Shown here one piece after another: positions 20,856 to 34,000 of a stretch of 64,000 nucleotides of DNA. The stretch's first letter is position 1. Each line of letters starts with the position of its first letter. The notes under the pieces are model-generated. The model was not told where the DNA came from. It searched no databases and worked only from the letters and a program-made list of their open reading frames with translations. The stretch lies in assembly GCF_037975245.1 (NCBI RefSeq), contig NC_092576.1, positions 31,784,611 through 31,848,610 on the forward strand, given 5' to 3'. Source of the stretch: Apostichopus japonicus. Lineage: Eukaryota > Echinodermata > Holothuroidea > Aspidochirotida > Stichopodidae. The translations under genes and the position numbers were made by a program.

Positions 20856-21403
20856 ATGGGAAAGTTCACCGTACATTTGACCTTCTTCCTAGTGGTCCAG
20901 GTAGTCTGTGGTAAGTAGCTAACCATGGTCCATCTTAAACGGAAATTGGAAAGTTTATCATGCTTAACTCTTTTTTAGAAAACAATGCATATTGCACCTG
21001 GAAGAAAATGACTATCATGGCAGTTTTCTGTATCTAAAGCTTATAAGAAGCAATCACTACTTGATTACTCTCTGTCCAGCTTCATCTGTTGTCGGCGAAG
21101 TCTGTGAAGATAAACAGTACCTCGAGCTATATCAGCCAGGAATTATCCAGTGTTCGTTCGAAGAGGGCTTTCTTGGAGTTCAGTGGTACAATTCAACAGA
21201 AGAGGGAACCTCTAAGATCATTACCTATTTAAGAGATGTAAAAGATGGCCCTGGATTTGGTTCTGGAGATTACGATGTATGGTTAAATGGATCGCTGTTT
21301 GTTAGAAACGTAACAGTTGAACATGAAGGAGCATTCATTGTCACTCATGCACCCTCGGAATCTGCAGAAGTGAAGAAGTATAATATTCAAGTCCAATTGT
21401 TTG
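20856..21403 (+). CDS. Secreted or membrane Ig-like protein, first two coding exons (partial gene)
   Basis: Exon 1 (20856-20910) encodes a signal peptide, MGKFTVHLTFFLVVQVVC, and ends in a phase 1 donor (TGTG/GTAAGT). Exon 2 (21080-21403, 324 bp) begins after CAG, restores the codon as Ala, and ends at TTTG/GTAAGA, again phase 1. Symmetrical 1-1 exons are the rule for Ig domains. The domain shows Cys (IIQCSF), a Trp 11 residues later (GVQWYN), LNGSLFVRNVTVEHEGAF and a final beta-strand region. The usual Cys after the EG.F block is missing (FIVTH in place of YxC); another Cys lies at about residue 27. Two NxS/T glycosylation sites are visible. No further exon was found downstream before the satellite at 24.3 kb, so the C-terminus is unknown. 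A recognition or immune receptor role is possible but unproven. Confidence 0.75.
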
Positions 21404-24214
21404 GTAAGAACCTCAGACTTTCATCATTCTTCATTTATGTCGGAAAGGCTCTAACAAATGGTAGCTTTGTAATTATAATTTTCATACTAAATATAGGCAA
21501 TGATGCTTTTGCGTGATTTGATTGGTTAATAGTCCCCATCCATTATCAGTGAACATTCTTGCATCTGTAGTGCCCAATGAACCCGGAGTATGTTGTTTAA
21601 CAACAATTACTTGCAATGTTATTTTGCCCTGTGTAGAGATAGTGAATTTTGCAGTATAGGCTATAATGTGTGTGCACTCCAATATCATAATGTTTGTCAC
21701 ATACAATTTGTATACCTGTTGACAACGAAGATGCACTTGCATTGTTTCTGAGACTATCACGTAATATTTGAATCATTGTTTTGATCCGAAAATGTTAATG
21801 AGTGGAGACAATAAATGAATTTTGTGGGAAGCTAACATCTCTGATCCTCATATCTGAAACCACGTGCTTTAGTAAATGTTATTTTGGCGCTACATTTGTG
21901 TGTAAACTACTGTACTTTAGAACATTTAACTGATTCTTTAAATATCTACATTGCCTTAAAAGCTTTTCACAAAGACCTACAGTACTGTAACTTTCGTATA
22001 GATGATTGCTTGCAAAGAGACCAGGATAAATGTTGGATCAGATTTTAAGGATTTGCACATGTGTAGTTCAAAATAAAGCTGGAGTAGGCATATACATGCA
22101 GTAGTACAGTGAACTGGAATTTAGCAAGAGATATGCACACTGCAGGTACTGAGATTTTTGAAGAGTTGGTTGTTGGAATTGCTGCAAGGTCAAAGCACAG
22201 AGCTACAGTACTACAGAGTTGGTGAGTAGGTTAGTACAAGGGTGGATGAATGAGCGGGGTCTGGGGTGAAAAAATGGTTGAAACCCCTCTGAAAAACAGC
22301 GAAGCTAAGGCACTGAGCATTTCTGCTCTATATATTGTGTATAACATTCACAAAGTCTCGGCAGTGATACTACTCTAGTATTAGTAACAGTAGGTCATAT
22401 GATAAACGTAATTGCTTTTCGATTGGGACGCAAGCTTTTTTTACGGAATGCAAAATTGTTTACTCTAATAACATTACTGGTATTTACATGTGATGAATCG
22501 AACATTAATCATCGATATATAGTTATATTAAGACAAACATGTTAGTTCAGAAGGCTGGAGTGATTGCCAGTACAATAACTAAAAATTGCCCATGTATATA
22601 TAAAGCTGATTTTTGATTCCTTGGCTGTAGCCGAAGGAATCTATGCGGTAAGGACTGCGTGTGTGTGTGTGTTCTTACATGCCACACCATTGTGGGGCAG
22701 CAGAACTGACACACACATTCAATTGTTGATCCGATTTTTGTGTAACCTGCAGTTGTGGGGCGCCCCACAACTGTTTTTGCCTATTCCACATTAAAATTAT
22801 CAAATATCATTAAGGAGTTAATTTAAAGCAATTGATAGTTTGACCTAGAAGTGAATTTACATAATGTTTTTTAGTGTGAGTTATGGAATAACCAAACTTT
22901 TTCAAAACGCCCTCTAATTTTACCATGCCCCACAACTGTGTTTTTGTCAAATACCTGAGCTCAATTTGGATGCTCCACAATTGTCAGTGTGTGTGATTCC
23001 CCGTGTATGTAGGACTTTCAGTACTCTGAACTGTTTTTGGTACTAGATTCTGTACCCAGAAGTTATTTTAATTTGTTCTTGCATATCAATCCTAACCATA
23101 ATTTATACCCTAACCTTATATTATATTTCCATATCATAGAGGCTGCTAAAACAGGGTAAAAAATTACAATTCCAAACCCCTAACTCCAAGGGCGGATCTA
23201 GGGGGCAGTCGACCAGGTGGGCGCCACTGAATTGTGGCCTGAGGGAGGAGTATAAGGGGATGGTGTGACACCCTCCCCTTTTGAATTTTTTTTGAATCCC
23301 AGTAGTGCCTACATGTAAAATGGTGGCATTTAGATAAACTTTTGCCACTCTTAATTTTCCCTGAAATATGCAGTCTTTGTGGGTTAACATTATTAAATTT
23401 TATATATATTTTACCATATTAGTTACGGCAATCGGCATCCTATCCCCTTGAGATGCATTTCACGTCCAAGCCCGTAACCTCGACCTATTTATCACCGCAA
23501 CTCAACCATCGTTCCCCCCCCCCCCTTCTAATAACTTATTGGGAATAGTTTCTAATAGACACTATTGACACATGGGGCGCATAGCCAGAGAATTTTCATG
23601 CACGTTGTGCATATGGCGGAAGTGATATATGTTGAGTTGAGCTGAAAACAAAAATTGAGGGGATTCTGAATGCACGTCTGAGCCCAAAATAACAACAAAC
23701 TTCCCTGACGGCTCATGTCATTTATATATTTATTCAGTTTTTCATCTTTGGGTCATGAGGTGGGTATACATACCCATGGTGTACCTATGCGTACAGAATT
23801 TTTTTGGATATACCATATTTGCCCGCGGGAACGCATACGTTATATTGGACTGAATTGCGCGATATTTCCCAAATGATCAGCCAGAGAGAGTGGATACTGC
23901 CTACCATTTGACCAATTTGGGAGGGCGTGTCAGTCTTGGTGGGTGGGGAGCTGTATGACACACCTTGGTGCAAAGAATCTGGAGTATTACCATCGGGCAA
24001 GCGAGGAATTAAAACATACCTGACTAGGCTGACTCCCCGTATCACATTTGTCAAGTTCATTTCCATCGTACTCTAAATACTGTGCTATACGTGCGCGGAG
24101 CGCGCGAAACTTTTCCCGTGTTCCCTCTCTTATATTAGTGCATTGGTTAATGTGGCATTTTCAAGTGGAAGAGAGTAGTTTGCTCAAAACCTTCTTTGGT
24201 CAATTTGGCATATT
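21404..24214. other. Intron or intergenic sequence with transposon scraps
   Basis: No further exon recognised. GGGCGGATCTAGGGGGCAG near 23192 resembles one end of a hAT-type MITE, and GGGGCGCATAGCCAG near 23575 another, but partner ends were not found. A (TG)n run lies near 22652. Runs of C occur near 23513. Confidence 0.4.
22750..22773. repeat. 24-bp perfect palindrome
   Basis: CAGTTGTGGGGC is followed directly by its exact reverse complement. Related single arms (GCCCCACAACTG) occur near 22926, and looser ones near 22683 and 22975. Confidence 0.9.
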
Positions 24215-24262
24215 CATTATTATTATCATTATTATCATTATTATTGTGATTATTGTAATATT
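24215..24262 (+). repeat. (ATT)n-like microsatellite
   Basis: Interrupted ATT/ATC trinucleotide run just before the 206-bp satellite. Confidence 0.85.
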
Positions 24263-24280
24263 TTCATTGTGGTACCAAAA

Positions 24281-27200
24281 CCAGGGTGTCTGCTGACCAA
24301 CATGGTACAATAATAGGGGGTGCGATCCCTCCCTGGGTGAAAGGGGGGGTTAATTCGAGAAAAAACCGAAAAAAATACAAAATTTTACATAAAAGGCTAG
24401 GGAGGAAACCCGCTTTTGGACCTTGCAGGCCTTACCACGCACAAGGGGCCAGGCCCTTTTAGGCCCATTTTGACAGGGTACCACCACTAGGGTGTCTGCT
24501 GTCCAAAATGGTAACATAATTGGGGATGCAATCCCTCCCAAAGGTGATAGGGGGGTTATTTTGAGAAACAATTGAAAAAATACAATATTTTTAACATTAG
24601 AGTATAGGGAGGACACCCACTTTTGGACCTTGCAGGCCTTACCACGCACAGGGGCGTGACCCTTTTTGGCCCAATTTTACAGGATACCATCACTAGGGTG
24701 TCTGCTGTCCAAAATGGTAACATAATTGGGAGTGCGATCCCCTTAGGGTGATAGGGGGGTTATTTTGTGAAAAACACCGAAATTAGACAATAATTTAACG
24801 TTAGAGTATACGGAGGAAACCCGCTTTTGGACCTTGCAGGCCTTACCACGCACAGGGGCCTGACCCTTTTTGGCCCAATTTTACAGGATACCACCACTAG
24901 GGTGTCTGCTGTCCAAAATGGTAACATAATTTGGAGTGCGATCCCCCTAGGGTGATAGGGCGGTTATTTTGTGAAAACACCGAAATTAGACAATAATTTA
25001 ACATAAGAGTATACGGAGGAAACCCGCTTTTGGACCTTGCAGGCCTTACCACGCACAGGAGCCAGGCCCTTTTGGGCCCATTTTGACAGGGTACCCCCAC
25101 TAGGGTGTCTGCTGTCCAAAATGGTACAATAATTGGGGGTGCGATTCCTCCCAAGGGTGATAGGGCGGTTATTTTGAGAAAAAAACGAAAAAATACAAAA
25201 TTTAACATTAATTAGAGTATCGGGAGCAAACCCACTTATGGACCTTACAGGCCTTACCACGCACAGGGGCCAGGCCCTTTTTGGCCCAATTTTACAGGAT
25301 ACCACCACTAGGGTGTCTGCTGTCCAAAATGGTAACATAATTTGGAGTGCGATCCCCCTAGGGTGTTAGGGGGGTTATTTTGTGAAAAACACCGAAATTA
25401 GACAATAATTTAACGTTAGAGTATACGGAGGAAACCCGCTTTTGGACCTTGCAGGCCTTACCACGCACAGGGTCTTGACCCTTTTTGGCCCATTTTGACA
25501 AGGTACCCCCACTAGGGTGTCTGCTGTCCAAAATGGTACAATTATTGGGGGTGCGATTCCTCCCAAGGGTGATAGGGGGGGGGGGCTATTTTGTGAAATC
25601 CCCCGAAATAAGTCAATAATTTAACGTAGAGTGGAGGAAACCCGCTTTTGGACCTTGCAGGCCTTACCACGCACAGGAGCCAGGCCCTTTTGGGCCCATT
25701 TTGACAGGGTACCCCCACTAGGGTGTCTGCTGTCCAAAATGGTACAATAATTGGGGATGCGATTCCTCCCAAGGGTGATAGGGCGGTTGTTTTGTGAAAA
25801 CCCACGAAATAAGTCAATAATTTAACGTTAGAGTATACGGAGGGAACCCGCTTTGGACCTTGCAGGCCTTACCACGCACAGGAGCCAGGCCCTTTTGGGC
25901 CCATTTTGACAGGGTACCACCACTAGGGTGTCTGCTGTTCAAAATGGTAACATAATTGGGAGTGCGATCCCCCCTAGGGTGATAGGGGGGTTATTTTGAG
26001 AAAAAAAACGAAAAAATACAAAATTTAACATTAGAGTATTGGGAGGAAACCCACTTATGGACCTTACAGGCCTTACCACGCACAGGGCCTGACCATTTTT
26101 GGCCCAATTTTACAGGATACCACCACTAGGGTGTCTGCTGTCCAAAATGGTAACATAATTTGGAGTGCGATCCCCCCTAGGGTGATAGGGGGGTTATTTT
26201 GTGAAAAACACCGAAAGTAGTCAATAATTTAACATAAGAGTATACGGAGGAAACCCGCTTTTGGACTTTGCAGGCCTTACCACGCACATGAGCCTGGTCT
26301 TTTTGGGCCCATTTTGACAGGGTACCACCACTAGGGTGTCTGCTGTCCAAAATGGTAACATAATTTGGAGTGCGATCCCCCTAGGGTGATAGGGGGGTTA
26401 TTTTGTGAAAAACACCGAAATTAGACAATAATTTAACGTTAGAGTATACGGATGAAACCCGCTTTTGGACCTTGCAGGCCTTACCACGCACAGGGTCTTG
26501 ACCCTTTTTGGCCCATTTTGACAGGGTACCCCCACTGGGGTGTCTGCTGTCCAAAATGGTACAATTATTGGGGGTGCGATTCCTCCCAAGGGTGATAGGG
26601 GGGCTATTTTGTGAAAACCCCCGAAATAAGTCAATAATTTAACGTTAGAGTGGAGGAAACCCGCTTTGGATCTTGCAGGCCTTACCACGCACAGGAGCCA
26701 GGCCCTTTTGGGCCCATTTTGACAGGGTACCCCCACTAGGGTGTCTGCTGTCCAAAATGGTACAATAATTGGGGGTGCGATTCCTCCCAAGGGTGATAGG
26801 GGGGTTGTTTTGTGAAAACCCACGAAATAAGTCAATAATTTAACGTTAGAGTATACGGAGGGAACCCGCTTTGGACCTTGCAGGCCTTACCACGCACAGG
26901 AGCCAGGCCCTTTTGGGCCCATTTTGACAGGGTACCACCACTAGGGTGTCTGCTGTCCAAAATGGTAACATAATTGGGAGTGCGATCCCCCCTAGGGTGA
27001 TAGGGGGGTTATTTTGAGAAAAAAAAACGAAAAAATACAAAATTTAACATTAGAGTATTGGGAGGAAACCCACTTATGGACCTTACAGGCCTTACCACGC
27101 ACAGGGCCTGACCATTTTTGGCCCAATTTTACAGGATACCACCACTAGGGTGTCTGCTGTCCAAAATGGTAACATAATTTGGAGTGCGATCCCCCCTAGG

Positions 27201-28920
27201 GTGATAGGGGGGATATTTTGTGAAAAACACCGAAAGTAGTCAATAATTTAACATAAGAGTATACGGAGGAAACCCGCTTTTGGACTTTGCAGGCCTTACC
27301 ACGCACATGAGCCTGGTCTTTTTGGGCCCATTTTGACAGGGTACCACCACTAGGGTGTCTGCTGTCCAAAATGGTAACATAATTTGGAGTGCGATCCCCC
27401 TAGGGTGATAGGGGGGTTATTTTGTGAAAAACACCGAAATTAGACAATAATTTAACGTTAGAGTATACGGATGAAACCCGCTTTTGGACCTTGCAGGCCT
27501 TACCACGCACAGGGTCTTGACCCTTTTTGGCCCATTTTGACAGGGTACCCCCACTGGGGTGTCTGCTGTCCAAAATGGTACAATTATTGGGGGTGCGATT
27601 CCTCCCAAGGGTGATAGGGGGGCTATTTTGTGAAAACCCCCGAAATAAGTCAATAATTTAACGTTAGAGTGGAGAAAACCCGCTTTTGGACCTTGCAGGC
27701 CTTACCACGCACAGGAGCCAGGCCCTTTTGGGCCCATTTTGACAGGGTACCCCCACTAGGGTGTCTGCTGTCCAAAATGGTACAATAATTGGGGGTGCGA
27801 TTCCTCCCAAGGGTGATAGGGGGGTTGTTTTGTGAAAACCCACGAAATAAGTCAATAATTTAACGTTAGAGTATACGGAGGGAACCCGCTTTGGACCTTG
27901 CAGGCCTTACCACGCACAGGAGCCAGGCCCTTTTGGGCCCATTTTGACAGGGTACCACCACTAGGGTGTCTGCTGTCCAAAATGGTAACATAATTGGGAG
28001 TGCGATTCCCCCTAGGGTGATAGGGGGGGTTATTTTGAGAAAAAAAAACGAAAAAATACAAAATTTAACATTAGAGTATTGGGAGGAAACCCACTTATGG
28101 ACCTTGCAGGCCTTACCACGCACAGGGCCTGACCATTTTTGGCCCAATTTTACAGGATACCACCACTAGGGTGTCTGCTGTCCTAAATGGTCACATAATT
28201 GGGAGTGCGATCCCCCCTAGGGTGATAGGGGGGTTATTTTGTGAAAAACACCGAAATTAGACAATAATTTAACGTTACAGAGTATACGGATGAAACCCGC
28301 TTTTGGATCTTGCAGGCCTTACCACGCACAGGGTCTTGACCCTTTTGGGCCCATTTTGATAGGGTACCCCCACTGGGGTGTCTGCTGTCCAAAATGGTAC
28401 AATTATTGGGGGTGCGATTCCTCCCAAGGGTGATAGGGGGGCTATTTTGTGAAAACCCCCGAAATAAGTCAATAATTTAACGTTAGAGTGGAGGAAACCC
28501 GCTTTTGGACCTTGCAGGCCTTACCACGCACAGGAGCCAGGCCCTTTTGGGCCCATTTTGACAGGGTACCCCACTAGGGTGTCTGCTGTCCAAAATGGTA
28601 CAATAATTGGGGGTGCGATTCCTCCCAAGGGTGATAGGGGGGTTGTTTTGTGAAAAACCCCGAAATAAGTCAATAATTTAACGTTAGAGTATACGGAGGG
28701 AACCCGCTTTGGACCTTGCAGGCCTTACCACGCACAGGAGCCAGGCCCTTTTGGGTCCATTTTGACAGCATACCACCACTGGGATGTCTGCTGTCCAAAA
28801 TGGTAACATAATTGGGAGTGCGATCCCCCCTAGGGTGATAGGGGGGTTATTTTGAGAGAAAAAACAGAAAAAATACAAAATTTAACATGAGAGTATAAGG
28901 AGGAATCTCGCTTTTGGACC
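24281..28920 (+). repeat. 206-bp satellite array with 1.02-kb higher-order period
   Basis: About 22 monomers of 203-209 bp. Constant blocks are GGGTGTCTGCTGTCCAAAAT, GATAGGGGGGTTATTTTG and GCAGGCCTTACCACGCACA. Variants recur every five monomers: the short AGAGTGGAGGAAACC form at 25630, 26649, 27668 and 28485, and the CACATGAGCCTGG form near 26285 and 27305. So from about 25.6 kb the array is a five-mer of about 1,020 bp. Minus-strand open frames that repeat GGIAPPIIVPFWTADTL are by-products of the periodicity (the unit is often a multiple of three). I do not call them genes. Confidence 0.93.
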
Positions 28921-29225
28921 TCTCTTGGACCCTCCTCACGCCCACACATGGGATTTCAGCGACAACACCATTTCAGGGTAAGTAGCAGAGACTATCAGCT
29001 TGCGTTAGCTACCAAGACCGTGTAATTTTCTTATCAGGAAAGGTTATTTATCATTATGAATTCTATTTATGGGAAAATAGGTGTTTTTGTTTTGAAAACT
29101 GTGAAAAAATACGTCTTCTTGAAACCCCCTCCTGTTGACTGGGGGCACTTTAAGAGGTAAAACTTAAAACGTTGTGGTAGATGGGAGGTCCAGCGATCCC
29201 TCCCTGGGATGATAGGGGGGTTATT
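28921..29225. other. End of the satellite and short spacer
   Basis: The last monomer decays near 28915. A partial monomer (GATCCCTCCCTGGGATGATAGG to TTATTTTGAG) reappears at about 29195-29227, right where the DIRS-related segment starts. No gene. Confidence 0.5.
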
Positions 29226-30619
29226 TTGAGGAAGATAGGCTCCGGGAGCCCGAGTCCGGCGAGAGAGGCCGGAGGAGAGAGAGAGAGGAGAAAGATTGCC
29301 CCCAAGGTCCCGGCACCGTCCGGATTCTATGACCAAGGGTGAAGGCAAGGGCAAGGCTCAAGGCCAATAAATAGCCCATTTGAAATTCCGACCGGAACGG
29401 ACAGAATGTCCAGGTCGAGGGGAGTGGTACCCGGCTAGGTACGCACACCGAGATGGGCTCCGGGGGCCCGGGTCCGACGAGACCACGGGTCCGGCGAGCC
29501 CTCACAGGGAGTGCGGAACCGAGGTTCCACTCCGGATCCCAGGAGCCGGTCCCGGAGCCGGGAACCGATGAGATCAACAACTGCTGGGCCCCCAGAACGG
29601 GGTAGTAAGGGCAAACGCCCAATCCGAAAAGAAAGCCGGCCCGAGCGAGGTTCCCACGGCAAACGGAGATATACGTATCCCCAGCCTCAAAGTTAATCCC
29701 GCTTCCAAGAGGGGGAAAAGTCTCTTTCATCAGGGGAGTGTTGCCCCCCGGAACTAGCAGCTTGAGCTGCAACGACAGGTTCGAATCAATTGCGGAAAGA
29801 CACTGCAATCGCTACACCATTTATCACTACACATCCCAAATGTGTGTTTAACGAGTACCAGCAGAAACCAGGACATGACATAGATTTCCTGGGCATTCAT
29901 GGGTCATATTCTCCTCGCTAGTTATACTTCTCTCTCATTATAATTCATCGCCATATGTCTAGGTTTGAAACCTTACTTGTGTTTTGTTGTTTAAAACGCT
30001 TGTGGAACCCCCTCTAGAGCATGTCAAAATGCGCAAAACTGAAGCGATTCTAGTACAGTCTCGTAGTACCTTGGCAAACTGCCAGGAAGAGAACGTTCTC
30101 GAAACTTGGCAAAGTGCCAGGAAAACGAAGCCCTTTTTAGTACCTTGGCAAACTGCCAAGAAGATATACCCGCGCTGTATATTTGTTATGAGAGGGGGGG
30201 GGGGGGGGCGAGCAGTCACCTGGATTGACACGTGTAAGCTCAACGTTTGCTGCAACGAGCTGTCGACTACGTGAGCGATCCCATGGAATAAGCCTCTCTC
30301 TCTACTTTTTGGGTGAATTACCAAGACAAACGCGTTAGTAAGTTGGAAAAGGGGTAGGATAAAACCCCAGCGAAGGTACAAGCGCTCCGAGCATACAGTA
30401 TGCGCTTCATGAATAATGTTCGATGTTCCGACATTTTAAGCACAGTTGCATTTTGTAGCACCTGATAGCCTAGTCGTGGCTATGCGCTAGGTGGTTTCAA
30501 TAGGAAGTTGGATACTTCTACTGTACTACACTACGAAATTGACACGTCTCGACATGGAGAGATTTGAGGAGTAACGGGTACGTTATCATAACATTCATTA
30601 CGTGTTTACGTTAAATGTG
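29226..30619 (+). repeat. DIRS-related composite repeat, second copy of part of DIRS-A
   Basis: GC-rich sequence with GGCTCCGGGAGCCCG and CGGGTCCGGCGAG blocks (29226-29700) matches the gag-region debris at about 40590-41450. The match then continues collinearly with 41460-42374 through GGAACTAGCAGCTTGAGC, ACATCCCAAATGTGTG, three TTGGCA...TGCCA palindromes and the final ACGTTAAATGTGG. Gag debris and the AT-rich part are therefore duplicated together. The AT-rich part alone has a third, diverged copy near 5 kb. Coding capacity is gone. Confidence 0.8.
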
Positions 30620-31080
30620 GGTTAGCTAGGGTTAGCTTAGGGTTAGCATATTCGACATAGTTTTCGGGACATAAATTGGTGTCGTGATGTAACTCGATGC
30701 GTACTATCAAGTGATGATCTTAAACTTGTTTCAAGTCGTTTACTCCTGTAATGAGGGCACTTTAAAGTTTTACCTAGGGGTCCGTTTCTGAGACAGGAGG
30801 AATAAGCTATCAAGTCCAGACTGTCCATTATTCATTAGGTCCCGACTGTCTACTATTAGGTCCCGAGCGTCCAATTTCAGGTCCAGACTGTCCATTTCTA
30901 AGTCCAGACTGTCCATTTCTAGGTCCCGAGTGTCCAAGTGTCTGAACCCAAAATCGTGAAGGAGTGGCAATTGCCCCCAGTTGCCCCCCCCCCCTGTATC
31001 CACCCTTGCCTAACTCTATATCGGTGTGGTTGATGTGAAAAAACATTGGCCATGCTGAAAGTAAGTCAATTAGTGCCATT
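30620..31080. other. Spacer with TAGGGTTAGC repeats
   Basis: Three degenerate GGGTTAGC units at 30617-30642 resemble telomere-type sequence by chance. The rest is non-coding apart from the minisatellite listed separately. Confidence 0.4.
30812..30940 (-). repeat. 21-bp minisatellite, about six copies
   Basis: Units AGTCCAGACTGTCCATT and AGGTCCCGAGTGTCCAAG start about every 21 bp at 30814, 30836, 30857, 30878, 30899 and 30920. Because the unit is a multiple of three, a minus-strand frame reads a seven-residue acidic repeat (DLEMDSL type), but there is no other evidence of coding. Confidence 0.88.
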
Positions 31081-34000
31081 TTCGAGTATAGATTCTAAAT
31101 TACAGCACAGCTTCTAATCATGTTGTAATGTTTAATGCTATAATTTCAAACAAATTTCATACAAAGTATCGTAGTAATCCTATTAACATTGTAGACTAAG
31201 TGGCAATGATGACAATACAACCACAAATGTGCTAGACAATATATCCCTTAATAACACCATTGCAATTGATTTGAATAAAACAATGCTCAATAAAATATAC
31301 CAAATGAAATCATCCCACTAGCATTTTCCTAGCTGATAGCCAAAAGTTGGATTTGTTTCAATTCCAACTAGGTAATATCTTAGATGCAAGGTGAACAACC
31401 CAGATTTGGGATGGTGGCTATATCCCATCATCTCAGCCAACAGCTGATTGAGGCCAGCACTAGTTCATAGTTGACCTTAACACCATTTTTATACACTGGA
31501 ACAGAAATGAAAAGAACACATTTTTTCATTGTTAATTTACAATTTAAAATTTTAATAACAAGCAGAATAATACAATGTCAACCTGAAAGGATTAATTAAC
31601 TAAAATAACTCAACTGTTAAACAAAGTATAAAAATACAAATATTGTTCAAGTGAGTGGTACAATTTTGATTGTTAGAATTAATATTGACAACAAGATGTA
31701 CTGTCACTGGACATTTTTTATTGAAAATGTAATATAAATTGATGAATTTCATTGAATCTACATAAATTCAAAACATTTAGTTGTTAATTTTATTGCTTAA
31801 ATGCATGAATATATATGTACAAATGTAATATAAATTGAAGAATTTCATTGAATCTACATAAATTCAAAACATTTAATTGTTAATTTTAGTGCTTAAATGC
31901 ATGAATATATATGTACAAATTAAGTAAAAAAAGCAGATGTTACAGTTATTAAATTTCAATAAAATGTAATATGTGTGATACAACAGTCAATGGTTCAATC
32001 ATGGTTACAGTTCAGTGGTAGTTAGCTGCAAGGGCAGATCCAGAGAGCATGGTTGAGCTGATCTTCACAGTACTTTTCTGGTGTACTGTGTAATGGGGTA
32101 TGAAATGCCAGTAAATGGCAATACTGCATAAAGTTCATATAAATTGGCACTAAGAAGCAATAAAAAAATTGATAAAAAATGCTCCTCACTGGATCTATAT
32201 ACCCTCAAGTTAATAAGCCATTTCTACCCAACAAAATGAATTAAGTACTACTACATTCAAACAAATCTTAAATTTGCACTATCATAAAGTATATCATCAA
32301 TGCTGAAATGATATTTACATGACTGAATGAGTTCAAACTTTGTACATAATGAAATGCAAGACTCAAATTTTATATTGACTTTGCCACATTTCCAATAATA
32401 TTGTAAAATATTGAATTATTCTTTTTCGAAGTGTGGCACACAATTAACATATATAAATCATTAAGCATTGAATTTTATCACATTAAAGTAATGTTTCAGT
32501 ATTTAAATGCAGGATTCTAATTTAATTGCATCCCTGTTAAACCTGGCACTGCTAAATTAAACTATGGATGGGGGACCCCAAAATAAACTTCTGGATCCAC
32601 CCCCTTGGCAAGACTTCATCTGTAGTACATTCTCAATTATTACCATGGATGTCTGGGCTTCATTTTTTCCAGAATCAGTAGAAAAGTCAATTAAAATGTT
32701 AATGAAATTATACAGTAAATATATTGAGTAGCATATTGCCTTTTCATGAAATTAACTAATTTACTAATGCATAAAATACACATGCATTGACTTTAAAATA
32801 TGTATCCAACATTGATGCACTGAAGTAATTCACAATTTAATATTGCTTGCCTAATCATATTGTGGGACATAGAAATTACTTTTTCCAAGAGTTTGCACAA
32901 AACTAACATTACAAAATCTACATGACTTAAAAAACATTGCACTCACATTTGTGATATTCAGCACTCATTTCAGTACTTAAATTTGGTATTTTCAATAATG
33001 TGTAAACAGAGAAAGAATGAGAAACATCTATAAAAAGAACAGAATACACAATTTGAATTCATTTAACAAGTAGAATAATAATGTGTGATTAACTATAAAA
33101 ATGTAATCAACTGTTTAACTTTAACTGTTGAAGTTTAAACATACAAATATTGTTATGTGAATGCTATCTTGGTTGTTCGAATTAATATTGACAGCATGGT
33201 AAAAGGACTTTTTATTGAAAATGTACAAATCTACAGTATATGCATACAAACACATTTACAAATATTGAATTTCATTGTTAATTGTAGTGTTTCAATCCAT
33301 GAATATATGTACAATTTTGAGTGAAAATGTAGATTGTATAATTATTAATAAAACTGTCAACGGTTCAAATTCCTTGTTGCAATGCTATTTCACTGGTAAA
33401 GTTAGCTGCTACAGTAGGACAGATTCAGAGGTCATGGTCGACCTCCTCCTTACAGTACTTTTCTGGTGTACTGTATGTGGCATAATAGAGTACATGTACA
33501 TGTATGAAAGTAAATGTCAATACTGCATATAAGTTCATATAAATTGAACCAAAAAAACAATAAAAAGGCAAATTGATCAAAAATATGTTGTTTCATCATC
33601 ATATGGTATGTTAGTGAGGCATCTCTCTACTCCGCATTCCCACCCCTCTTTTCCACACATACATATCTCCAACTGCAAGTGGACATCCTGTCCAAATGTG
33701 ATCCAACCCATGAAACCGAAAAAGATCAGTTCGGGATCGATCAGTATTGCTAGAATTAAATTTTTGATTATCAGACACTAATTAAAAATAATGTTGTATC
33801 TTATATTTCAGAATAAAATCTTATTATCATGTCATTAATGGCTGGAAGTATTTCTGACAGGTTTTCATTCCTTTTTTTATACTTTTTTATATAAATTGTA
33901 TTTGTATAGGCCGGCTGCCAATATTGTACTAGTATAACAATGCAGATCCTTGGTTATGCAATCATGCAGCATTAAATGTTTGATTCCTCCAAGCATTTCC

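Noticed and set aside
24350-28878. Many minus-strand open frames with recurrent GGIAPPIIVPFWTADTL peptides
   Set aside because: They are a by-product of the 206-bp satellite periodicity. Frames break at random between monomers and have no start or gene context.
30617-30642. Internal telomere-type repeat (GGGTTAGC units)
   Set aside because: Only three imperfect units of irregular period; chance or minor repeat.
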